A DNA stretch of 21,154 nt, taken from the NCBI GenBank assembly GCA_027064245.1, contig JAMOPZ010000026.1, positions 1 to 21,154 on the forward strand. Reading direction: 5' to 3'. This DNA comes from Campylobacterales bacterium (lineage in GTDB: Bacteria > Campylobacterota > Campylobacteria > Campylobacterales > Arcobacteraceae). The position numbers and the translations under genes are program-made. The notes beneath the pieces were generated by a model. That model saw only the letters and a program-made list of their open reading frames with translations. It was not told where the DNA came from and made no database searches. Shown here one piece after another: positions 7,781-15,249 of the stretch. Each line of letters starts with the position of its first letter. Within the stretch, counting starts at the first letter, position 1.

Positions 7781-9115
7781 CTATCCTTTTTCTATACATA
7801 TTAAATTACGACAAACTTGCTCTATATTCAATTTATATATTTTTTTATCATTTTTATTCAATATATTTAAATAATTAGTAATTTCATTAGATGTAATACC
7901 ATTTGGTATTTTATCTAAAACAGTTTTCTTAGTAACTGTTAGTTTATTAACTTTATAATATAAAGTTTTATATATATTTCTAATATATGAAAGTTCTGGT
8001 TTTAAATATACATCCCATATATTTAGGTTAGGTTTTTGTACTTTTTCTCTTTTAATACCTTCTAATATTTTAACAATTTTATCAACTGCTAGCTCATTTT
8101 CATCAAATGCCATCTCTTCTTTTAGGTACTGTACTGCTCTTTCATAGACAAGATTATCAAACTTACCTTTATTTACTCGTAGCATATTATAAACTTCTTC
8201 TGCTGTATTAGCATCTTGGCAAAGCTCAAAAGATGCTGTATCTGTTATGCCATCTTGTTTATCTACCTTGTATTGAATACAATTAATTCCATTTAATGAA
8301 GCTTGTGTTGCAGTTGTTGAACCATACTGCACTATACTTTCTGATGCAAGTATCCATGGCGTAATATCACCATCTCTTACTACAACTACATTGTCAAATT
8401 TTTTTGTTATACTTTTCCAATCATCTAAGCTTTCACTTGGATGTGGTCGAATAATAAGTTTTTCATCATTATTCATTAATTTTGATAAATCATTTATAAG
8501 CTCTATATAATTTAATAAAGCATGATATTTATGTTTGTATAGTTTTTTATAGTATGGAAATTTATGTTTCATTCTTTCCTCATAAGTTTTTTTATTTGTC
8601 ATACCAAAACTTGTAATTAATAAATAATAGCTTCCATATTTAGACTTTAGAGATTGTATATTTTCATCATGTAAATATTTATATTTACTTTGCCATAAAT
8701 CTACTCGTGGCCATCCTGTTTCATAAAGCTCAATACCATTTGTATTTGTCATATTTTTCACACACTTCATAAATCTTTTACCTGGCAAAAGAATAGCATC
8801 ACTTTTATCTTTACTTATATACATATATCTATCTTGACAAAATAATTCTGTATTTGATCTAGGTGTTGTAATGCCACCTTCCTCATCCATATAAATAAAC
8901 TTATGACCTAAACTTTTATAATAGGCAGACTTTTTAATCATACTACTTTTATGAAAAAATATAGATGGTTTCAATTTATGTGCTATTGTGTCTATTGTAG
9001 AAGAAGTTCCTATATAAACTCTAAAGCCTTTTAAAGCTAATTTATATGCCAAAAAAATTTTAGGAATTAATTCTCTTTCTTTATGTTCTATTGTAAACAT
9101 AATTGTTTTTTTCAT
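7781..9115 (-). CDS. Surface carbohydrate biosynthesis protein (GT-B-like; candidate ulosonic acid transferase)
   Basis: A 444-residue protein resembling the 'surface carbohydrate biosynthesis protein' group found next to nonulosonic acid genes. Visible features are IEHKERELIPKIFLAYKLA at 9-27, MDEEGG at 76-81, a second domain with RPHPSES at 223-229 and QYGSTTATQAS at 263-273. The RPHP motif followed by a Gly-Ser/Thr-rich segment recalls the C-terminal half of GT-B enzymes related to CDP-glycerol and Kdo-type transferases. About 90 residues at the C-terminus, basic and without clear motifs, follow the GT-like core. It overlaps PtmE by 4 bp and directly follows the CMP-sugar genes, so a role in transferring the CMP-activated acid to the repeat unit is a reasonable inference but not shown. 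Confidence 0.75.
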   Translation of the reverse strand: MKKTIMFTIEHKERELIPKIFLAYKLALKGFRVYIGTSSTIDTIAHKLKPSIFFHKSSMIKKSAYYKSLGHKFIYMDEEGGITTPRSNTELFCQDRYMYISKDKSDAILLPGKRFMKCVKNMTNTNGIELYETGWPRVDLWQSKYKYLHDENIQSLKSKYGSYYLLITSFGMTNKKTYEERMKHKFPYYKKLYKHKYHALLNYIELINDLSKLMNNDEKLIIRPHPSESLDDWKSITKKFDNVVVVRDGDITPWILASESIVQYGSTTATQASLNGINCIQYKVDKQDGITDTASFELCQDANTAEEVYNMLRVNKGKFDNLVYERAVQYLKEEMAFDENELAVDKIVKILEGIKREKVQKPNLNIWDVYLKPELSYIRNIYKTLYYKVNKLTVTKKTVLDKIPNGITSNEITNYLNILNKNDKKIYKLNIEQVCRNLICIEKG

Positions 9116-10137
9116 CTTATCTCCATTCTTTTATTTATTGCATCATAATCACTAGGCTTACCCATATCAATCCAATAATCATTCAGTTCAAAACTTTTAG
9201 TCTTTTTATTGTCTTTATTCATTAATTCAAATACACTAGGCATACCAAAATATTCATCTTTAGGAATATAATCTAAGACTTCTGGATTTAGCATATAGAT
9301 ACCTGCATTAATAAAAAAAGAATTAGTTGGTTTTTCTACCATATTTATAATATTATTATTATCATCAACTTTTATAACACCATATGGTACTTGATAGCTA
9401 TCTTTTCTTATACACATAGTAGCATCAGCTTTTTCACTATTATGAAAGTCTAAAAGCTTTTCATAATCTATAGAAGCTAAAACATCTCCATTTATTACAA
9501 AGAATGGTTCAGTTAATTTAAAATCTATTAAACTCAATGCACCGCCAGTACCTAGTCTTTTATCTTCTTCAAGATATTTAATCTCTATTCCAAAATCACT
9601 ACCATCTTTAAAATGGTCTTTTATTACATCAGCTTTATAGTTCACACTTAACATAAACTTAGTAAATCCATGTGATACAAACATATCCATTATATGTTCA
9701 ATCATCGGTTTTTCACCAACTTTTAACATAGGCTTTGGAGTATCTTTTGTAAGTTCACCAAGTCTTGTACCTAATCCACCTGCCATAATAACAACCCAGT
9801 TTGGCTTAAGATTAAATTCTATTTCATCTAAAGTGAATATTTTGATAAAATTATTATCATTATCTACTATTGGCAAATGTCTTCTTTGTATCTTTTTTGC
9901 AAAATTAATAATATAGTTTTCAGAAGAATTTATGTTTACTTTGTAAGGGTCTTTGTTTATTATATGTTCTAAATCTAAATTTTTATTTAAGATAGCTTTT
10001 CTTATATCACCATCAGTTATAAGTCCAATAAAAGTATTTTTGTCATCAACTACAGGTAAAACACCATTACCATTTTTATCTAGTAATTTTATAGCATCAT
10101 CAAACTTTGTAGTATTATTTAAAACTAATTTATTCAT
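9112..10137 (-). CDS. ptmE: PtmE-like nucleotidyltransferase with N-terminal CBS pair
   Basis: A 341-residue two-domain protein. Residues 1 to about 113 form two CBS motifs (LPVVDDKNTFIGLITDGDIR and HLPIVDNDNNFIKIFTLDE), and residues 115-341 are a sugar-phosphate nucleotidyltransferase with MAGGLGTRLGE (118-128), TPKPMLKVGEKPMIEH and INGDVLASIDY (metal-binding NGD at 216-218). The closest described relative is PtmE of Campylobacter jejuni, which makes GDP-glucosamine for legionaminic acid synthesis; the CBS part probably senses a nucleotide. The start overlaps the CMP-sugar synthetase by 8 bp. The PtmF isomerase that accompanies PtmE in Campylobacter is not seen in this window, so the substrate here may come from elsewhere. 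Confidence 0.87.
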   Translation of the reverse strand: MNKLVLNNTTKFDDAIKLLDKNGNGVLPVVDDKNTFIGLITDGDIRKAILNKNLDLEHIINKDPYKVNINSSENYIINFAKKIQRRHLPIVDNDNNFIKIFTLDEIEFNLKPNWVVIMAGGLGTRLGELTKDTPKPMLKVGEKPMIEHIMDMFVSHGFTKFMLSVNYKADVIKDHFKDGSDFGIEIKYLEEDKRLGTGGALSLIDFKLTEPFFVINGDVLASIDYEKLLDFHNSEKADATMCIRKDSYQVPYGVIKVDDNNNIINMVEKPTNSFFINAGIYMLNPEVLDYIPKDEYFGMPSVFELMNKDNKKTKSFELNDYWIDMGKPSDYDAINKRMEIR

Positions 10138-10813
10138 TGTTTTGTCCTAACATTAAAAACTCTATATATTTAAAATCTTCTATTGTATCTACATCTATAG
10201 ACCTGAATCTTGGCATTATATATGCATACGATTTATCATTAAAATATTTTTCTTCTTTAAGCAAAGCATATTTAAATATAAAAATTGAACCATTTGGAAA
10301 ATAGCTTGGTTTCATATCTTGTCTATTCAATAGTTTTTCTTCAAAGATATTTTCAAATTTCCCATCATCTGTTATATATTTATGCCATTCTACAGGATGA
10401 TGTTCTTCTGTATAGCTTATAACACTATCAGCTTTCTTTTCTATGAAAAGTTTAACAGCATTATCAATATCATCAACTATTCTAAGTGGTGATGTTGGCT
10501 GTAATACTATAAACTCTTCTATACTATAATCAAACTCTTGATTTAATCTATCAACAGTATATACATAATTATCAATAGCCTTTGCACTATCTGTTGCTAA
10601 ATAATCAGGTCGTAAAAATAAACTCTTTGCACCATATTTTACAGCAACTTCTTCTATCTCTTTACAGTCTGTAGATATAATTACATCTGTAATATATTTA
10701 GATTTTAAAGCTTCTTCTATAGTATAAGTGATCATAGGCTTTCCAAGTAATTCTTTTATGTTTTTACCTGGTAAACCTTTTGAACCACCTCGTGCAGGGA
10801 TAATAGCAATCAT
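10130..10813 (-). CDS. CMP-nonulosonic acid synthetase (NeuA/LegF/PseF family cytidylyltransferase)
   Basis: A 227-residue enzyme expected to activate a nonulosonic acid as its CMP-sugar in the cytoplasm. The CTP-binding motif IPARGGSKGLPGKN is at residues 5-18, QPTSPLR occurs in the middle of the protein, and FRSIDVDTIEDF near the C-terminus supplies the metal-binding Asp pair of the family. The length fits single-domain NeuA/PseF/LegF enzymes without the C-terminal hydrolase domain of longer NeuA proteins. It lies 2 bp after the NeuB-like synthase, the usual partner. The motifs do not distinguish legionaminic, pseudaminic or neuraminic acid; the neighbouring LegC and PtmE homologues favour a legionaminic-like product. 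Confidence 0.92.
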   Translation of the reverse strand: MIAIIPARGGSKGLPGKNIKELLGKPMITYTIEEALKSKYITDVIISTDCKEIEEVAVKYGAKSLFLRPDYLATDSAKAIDNYVYTVDRLNQEFDYSIEEFIVLQPTSPLRIVDDIDNAVKLFIEKKADSVISYTEEHHPVEWHKYITDDGKFENIFEEKLLNRQDMKPSYFPNGSIFIFKYALLKEEKYFNDKSYAYIMPRFRSIDVDTIEDFKYIEFLMLGQNNE

Positions 10814-10815
10814 AA

Positions 10816-11871
10816 CTAAACTATATCTTCTTTAGTTATGATATGGTCATTAGATAAATCTTTAGATATTCTCTTACCAATTATATATTTAGCTTCATCT
10901 GGAGAAAAGCCTGTCCCTGGTCTTTTAAATTCTAAATCATTTTCTGTAATAATTTCATTCTTTTTCATATTTTTATTTATAACTATACTTCGTCTAAATT
11001 TTATTTTCTTTTCCTCTTCTGCTTGAGAAACTACTCTTTTTAAATTACCCATTGCTATAGAAATTGTTTTTGATTCATTTACTATTATTTTCATCTCTTG
11101 AGGGTTTGCAGAAATTTTATGATCCCATCCTTCCAAATCTTTATCTGTTGTAAAATGTTTTTCAATTATACAAGCACCCAATGCGACAGATGCTAAAGGT
11201 ATAGAATAACCAATACTATGGTCTGAAAATCCTACAGGGTATCCAAATGAATCTTGAAGCATTTTTATATTATTTAGATGAATATCTTTAGTTTCAGGAG
11301 GATATATTGCTATACAATGCAAAATAACAATATTTGTATTTCCTTCTTTTTCTATTGTATGAATTGCATTTTCAATTTCTCCCATTGTAGCCATACCAGT
11401 TGATAAAACTATAGGCTTATTAAACTTTGCCATATATTTTAATAGAGGTATATTATTTATATCCATAGATGCAACTTTGTAATATTCAACTCCCAGTTCA
11501 TTAAGTAAATCAACTTCATCTTTACTAAATGGGGTGGAGTTGAAATCAACTCCTTTTTCAATACAATAATCTCTCAATTCAAAATGTTGTTCTTTTCTTA
11601 AGTAATATTTATCAACCATCTCTTCAAGAGATCCAAAATGCTTCTTTTTACAATCTGTATATACAGTATTAGCTTCATATTCTTCTTTAGCTATTAAACT
11701 ATTATTATTCCATGATTGAAATTTTACAGCATCACATCCACATTCTATGGCTGAATCTATCATTTTTTTTGCAAGATTCATATCACCATTATGATTAGCA
11801 CCTATTTCTGCTATTATATATGGTTCACAAAAATTAAAAACCTCTTTTTTATCTGTTAATTGTATTTTCAT
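10816..11871 (-). CDS. neuB: NeuB/LegI-family nonulosonic acid synthase
   Basis: A 351-residue protein of the sialic acid synthase family, which condenses phosphoenolpyruvate with a six-carbon amino sugar to give a nine-carbon acid. Recognised motifs are IAEIGANHNGDM near residue 20, VKFQSW, NSTPFSKDEVDLL, VLSTGMA, VGFSDHSIGYS and IEKHFTTD. The C-terminal 60 residues form the antifreeze-like SAF domain with FRRSIVINKNMKKNEII. Around the usual GPDHK active-site segment it reads EGWDHKISANPQEM, with GW in place of GP, which may mark a distinct subgroup. The gene follows the small GT2 by 1 bp. No gene for the hydrolysing 2-epimerase that normally feeds this enzyme is present, so its substrate is uncertain. 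Confidence 0.9.
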   Translation of the reverse strand: MKIQLTDKKEVFNFCEPYIIAEIGANHNGDMNLAKKMIDSAIECGCDAVKFQSWNNNSLIAKEEYEANTVYTDCKKKHFGSLEEMVDKYYLRKEQHFELRDYCIEKGVDFNSTPFSKDEVDLLNELGVEYYKVASMDINNIPLLKYMAKFNKPIVLSTGMATMGEIENAIHTIEKEGNTNIVILHCIAIYPPETKDIHLNNIKMLQDSFGYPVGFSDHSIGYSIPLASVALGACIIEKHFTTDKDLEGWDHKISANPQEMKIIVNESKTISIAMGNLKRVVSQAEEEKKIKFRRSIVINKNMKKNEIITENDLEFKRPGTGFSPDEAKYIIGKRISKDLSNDHIITKEDIV

Positions 11872-11872
11872 A

Positions 11873-12571
11873 TTAATTACTTTCCTTTATATTATTTATA
11901 TCTTCCCACCATAATGGATAAATCCCATTTTGTATATCTAATCCAATAGTATTATTTTCATATTGTCTATAATATGTTTCTGTTTCATTTGTAAAAATAG
12001 CACTATATTTTAATTTTAATAAACTTTTATATAAAAACCAATCAACAGCTACTAAATCTTTATTAAACTCTATTTTTTCTAAAATATTCATATTTAATGC
12101 TGTATTAGATAAACCAAATATATTTTTATCTTCAATAAATTTAAAATTTATTTCGGTTTTATTTTCAATTCTATTTGAAATATATTTATTTATATAAATG
12201 CTATCTTCATCAAATAATGACAAATCATTTACTACAATATCATAACTATTTAAGAGTTCTACAGATTTTTCTATTCTATTTTCCTTAAAATAATCATCAC
12301 TATCCCCAAAAATTAAAATATTATAATCATTTTCAATAATATAACTTATACCATATTCTCTATTCTTAGCTATTGTATTTGAATATTTTACTTCTATAAT
12401 ATCTAATGTATTATATTTATCTATTATTAGTTTAAAATTCTCATAACCATCATTAACTACAATAATATCAAAGTTTTTATATGTTTGTTTTTCAAGTGAA
12501 TTAAAAAAATCATATAAATATTCAACTTTCATAGGAAATATTGTTGTTAAAAAAGCTATTCTTTTATTCAT
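11873..12571 (-). CDS. Small GT2-like glycosyltransferase (GT-A fold) embedded in the sugar-acid module
   Basis: A 232-residue protein with a GT-A core. It starts with RIAFLTTIFPMKVEYLYDFFNSLEKQ, has VVNDGYENF at 38-46, and a metal-binding motif FGDSDDYF at 88-95. The short length leaves little beyond the catalytic domain and no membrane segment is seen. It sits between the NeuD-like acyltransferase (4-bp overlap) and the NeuB-like synthase (1-bp gap), inside what is otherwise a precursor-synthesis block. Very high A+T and many Asn, Ile and Lys codons suggest loose composition constraints. It could transfer a sugar next to the ulosonic acid or have a role specific to that sugar; its substrate is unknown. 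Confidence 0.8.
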   Translation of the reverse strand: MNKRIAFLTTIFPMKVEYLYDFFNSLEKQTYKNFDIIVVNDGYENFKLIIDKYNTLDIIEVKYSNTIAKNREYGISYIIENDYNILIFGDSDDYFKENRIEKSVELLNSYDIVVNDLSLFDEDSIYINKYISNRIENKTEINFKFIEDKNIFGLSNTALNMNILEKIEFNKDLVAVDWFLYKSLLKLKYSAIFTNETETYYRQYENNTIGLDIQNGIYPLWWEDINNIKESN

Positions 12572-13140
12572 TTTTTTAACTCTCCAGCTTTTATAAAACC
12601 CTTAATTTCTATATACTCTTTTGTTGTTGCATTACTTCCTACAAAAGTATTCTCTTTTACTACGGTACCACCATTTATAATAGCACCTGTACTTATATGA
12701 CAATTATCTTCTATAACTACATCGTGTTCTATAAGTACTTTTGAATTGATTATACAATTTTTACAAACTTTTGCACCTGCATTAATCAAAGCATGATGTA
12801 ATACAACCGAACTTTCATCTATAATAGTATGTTTAGATACATATGCTAAAGGCGAGATAATTGTTGGTAAGCTATAACCTATATCTTTAAGTAAATTAAA
12901 AAGCTTAACTCTTAAAGTATTTGATTTTATTTGCCCTACTGTAACTACTGCAAATTTATATTTTTTAAATAGTTCAGCCAAATCATCATCACAACCTATA
13001 ACTTTATATCCCAATATCTCTTTACTAATCAACTCTTTTTTATCTACAATGCCTACAATATTATATTTATTTTCAAGTTCAATAACATCAATCACAGACT
13101 TACAATGTCCACCACCACCAATTAAAAGTATATCTTTCAT
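12568..13140 (-). CDS. NeuD/PglD/LegH-family sugar O/N-acyltransferase
   Basis: A 190-residue protein with an N-terminal nucleotide-binding subdomain (IGGGGHCKSVIDVI at 7-20) and a C-terminal left-handed beta-helix of hexapeptide repeats from about residue 95. The catalytic His expected in PglD-type enzymes is in LIEHDVVIED (H139), followed by CHISTGAIINGG. The family transfers an acetyl group from acetyl-CoA to an amino sugar, as PglD and LegH do for UDP-4-amino-4,6-dideoxy-GlcNAc, or O-acetylates sialic acid (NeuD). Placement 1 bp into the aminotransferase stop (TAATG) favours N-acetylation of that aminotransferase's product, as in the legionaminic acid pathway. Confidence 0.88.
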   Translation of the reverse strand: MKDILLIGGGGHCKSVIDVIELENKYNIVGIVDKKELISKEILGYKVIGCDDDLAELFKKYKFAVVTVGQIKSNTLRVKLFNLLKDIGYSLPTIISPLAYVSKHTIIDESSVVLHHALINAGAKVCKNCIINSKVLIEHDVVIEDNCHISTGAIINGGTVVKENTFVGSNATTKEYIEIKGFIKAGELKK

Positions 13141-14282
13141 TACATCACCACACTACTTGAAATATTCACAACTCTTTGTTCCAAATATTTAGAATTTGTT
13201 AAATCCCCACATTGACAATCTTTAAACATATCCAACTCATTCATAAGCTTCCAAATTGGTCTTGTCATAATTCCATTTTTATTTGTATAGTCTAAAAACT
13301 CATCTCTTTTTTGTACATCTTTAACAATAACTGCTTGTAACCAATAGCTTGATTTAGTGTTTTTTTGTTCTTTTATAAAATCTATATTTTCATCATCTTT
13401 AAAAAACTCTTCATATTTTGAAGCTAAATTTCTTTTATTTTCTATAAAAATTTCTAGTTGTTCAAGTTGAGCCACAAGAAGTGAAGCATTAAGGTTTGGC
13501 ATACGATAGTTGTATGCTACTTCATCATGAACATATTCCCATTTATGAGGTACTTTTGCTGTTGTAGTTAGATACTTTGCTCTTTTAGCTAAGTTTTCAT
13601 CATCAGTAACGATAACTCCACCACCACCACTTGTAATGATTTTATTTCCATTGAAACTAAAAGCTCCAAGTTTTCCAAAAGTTCCAGTATGTTTATCGTT
13701 GTAAGTAGTTCCTAAACTCTCTGCACTATCTTCAACTAAAACTATACACCAAGTATCACAAATATCTTTTATCTCTTGTATTTTACAACTATGCCCAAAT
13801 GTATGCATAGGCACACAAGCTTTGATAATCTTTTTTGTAGTTTTATTTATACATTTATTATTCTTTACTTCACAATTTAATTCTAAAAAACTTTTAAGTG
13901 CTTTTGGACTCAATCCCATCGTATCTAAATCAACATCTACAAATATAGATTTTGCTCCAATATATTCTATAGCATTACAAGTAGCTACAAATGTAAGTGG
14001 TTGAGTTATCACTTCATCATCTTGAGTTACATCAGATAAAATCAAAGATATATGTAAAGCACTTGTACCATTTACTGTTGCTATTGCATATTTTGAGCCT
14101 ACTTTTTTAGCAAACTGTTCTTCAAACATATCTACATATTTACCAACTGAAGATACAAAAGTAGAATCTATACAATCATTTAAATATTTTTTTTCATTAC
14201 CTTGAAATCTAGGTTCATGTAAAGGTATAAACTCTTTAGTTTTATAAATATCTTGGATAAAGTTTACTAATTTTTTATACAT
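13140..14282 (-). CDS. legC: LegC-like PLP-dependent sugar aminotransferase (DegT/DnrJ family)
   Basis: From the ATG at 14282 the protein is 380 residues and starts MYKKLVNFIQDIYKTKEF, matching the usual N-terminus of LegC proteins. An ATG 16 codons upstream (14330) lies inside the SDR gene and adds an unlike sequence, so I prefer 14282, which leaves an 8-bp overlap. The family segments IPLHEPRFQGNEKKYL and STFVSSVGKYVDMFE follow. PLP-binding features are VEDSAESLG (Asp185) and SFNGNKIITSGGGG with the Schiff-base Lys at 214. LegC converts a UDP-4-keto-6-deoxy-HexNAc into the 4-amino sugar using glutamate. The dehydratase that would make that keto sugar is not evident in the window. Confidence 0.9.
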   Translation of the reverse strand: MYKKLVNFIQDIYKTKEFIPLHEPRFQGNEKKYLNDCIDSTFVSSVGKYVDMFEEQFAKKVGSKYAIATVNGTSALHISLILSDVTQDDEVITQPLTFVATCNAIEYIGAKSIFVDVDLDTMGLSPKALKSFLELNCEVKNNKCINKTTKKIIKACVPMHTFGHSCKIQEIKDICDTWCIVLVEDSAESLGTTYNDKHTGTFGKLGAFSFNGNKIITSGGGGVIVTDDENLAKRAKYLTTTAKVPHKWEYVHDEVAYNYRMPNLNASLLVAQLEQLEIFIENKRNLASKYEEFFKDDENIDFIKEQKNTKSSYWLQAVIVKDVQKRDEFLDYTNKNGIMTRPIWKLMNELDMFKDCQCGDLTNSKYLEQRVVNISSSVVM

Positions 14283-15249
14283 TCTTATACTTTGAACTAT
14301 CAGGATCATTAATAAATCCTTCTTGTACAATCTTTATAAAATCTTTTATTCCATCTGGAACAGTTTTTGTAATTTCAAAACCCAATTCTTCTTTTATTTT
14401 TTCAAATGACACCCTATAATCTCTTGGATCTTCATCTCGTTTTACATATTTAACTTTTGATTGAGGTAATTGTTTTACTATTTCATCAACTATCATTTGT
14501 TTTTGATAATTTTCTGATGTATCACCTACATTATAAACATTAAAAGCTACTTTTTTTGCATCTGCATCAAATACTGCCATAACACCTCTTGATAAATCAA
14601 CCACATGACAATATGGTCTCCAAAATTGTTCACCGAATATTACTAATTCTCTTTCCATTGCTAATTCTTTTGTAAATTCATTTACAGTTAAATCAAATCT
14701 AATTCTTGGAGACAATCCATAAACAGTTGAAAATCTTAGGCAAGTTGGTTTTGCAACATTATTATTATCTTGAGATAAAAGATATTGTTCAAATCCAACT
14801 TTAGTTTCAGCATATAAAGAAACTGGTCTTAACTCTGAATCTTCATTAACAAATTCACTAGAATCTTCCATCTTCCCATAATTACTACAAGTAGATGCAA
14901 AAACAAATTTCTTAATTCCCATCTCATTTGCAACTTCATAAGTTAATTTTGCACCATTTAAATTTATATCTTTTGTCACTTCTGGATTGACTGCACATGC
15001 AGGGTCACCAACAATTGAAGCTAAATGAGCAACATATTCAATATCTTTCATAGCAACTTTTAAATCATCTTTATTTCTAATATCACCTTTTACAAATTCA
15101 AAATTATTATTATTTAATAATTCAACTATAGCTTCACCACCAAAAGATAAATTATCTAATACTCTTACATGATATCCATTATCTAACAATAACCTAACCA
15201 ATACACTTCCAATATAACCTGCTCCGCCAGTTACTAATACTTTTTTCAT
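14275..15249 (-). CDS. NAD(P)-dependent epimerase/dehydratase-like SDR enzyme
   Basis: A 324-residue extended SDR protein. GGAGYIG at 8-14 is the dinucleotide-binding motif, ASTCSNYGKM at 118-127 carries the catalytic Ser/Thr, and YAETK supplies Tyr146 and Lys150. It resembles nucleotide-sugar epimerases and reductases, but the Asp-Glu pair typical of dTDP-glucose-type 4,6-dehydratases (TDEVYG) is replaced by TCSNYG, so it should not simply be called LegB. The gene overlaps the FAD oxidoreductase by 4 bp and the LegC-like aminotransferase by 8 bp, so it most likely works between them on the same sugar. It might provide a keto intermediate for the aminotransferase; the reaction remains unassigned. 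Confidence 0.85.
   Translation of the reverse strand: MKKVLVTGGAGYIGSVLVRLLLDNGYHVRVLDNLSFGGEAIVELLNNNNFEFVKGDIRNKDDLKVAMKDIEYVAHLASIVGDPACAVNPEVTKDINLNGAKLTYEVANEMGIKKFVFASTCSNYGKMEDSSEFVNEDSELRPVSLYAETKVGFEQYLLSQDNNNVAKPTCLRFSTVYGLSPRIRFDLTVNEFTKELAMERELVIFGEQFWRPYCHVVDLSRGVMAVFDADAKKVAFNVYNVGDTSENYQKQMIVDEIVKQLPQSKVKYVKRDEDPRDYRVSFEKIKEELGFEITKTVPDGIKDFIKIVQEGFINDPDSSKYKNV

Noticed and set aside
7781..9115. This gene as the missing hydrolysing 2-epimerase (NeuC/LegG).
   Set aside because: None of the UDP-GlcNAc 2-epimerase family motifs is visible, and the RPHP segment fits GT-B transferases of other types better.
9345..9357. Short TTA/ATT repeats here and near 15108 and 16507 as microsatellites like the one at 21103.
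   Set aside because: Only about three to four units each, and imperfect, which is expected from local composition.
14283..14330. A 16-codon upstream extension of the LegC-like gene from an ATG at 14330.
   Set aside because: It lies inside the SDR gene, its residues do not fit the LegC N-terminus, and the ATG at 14282 begins exactly where family similarity starts.
14275..15249. This SDR gene as LegB, the legionaminic pathway 4,6-dehydratase.
   Set aside because: The Asp-Glu active-site pair of dehydratases is absent and the N-terminal half reads like epimerases or reductases, so only a general SDR call is made.
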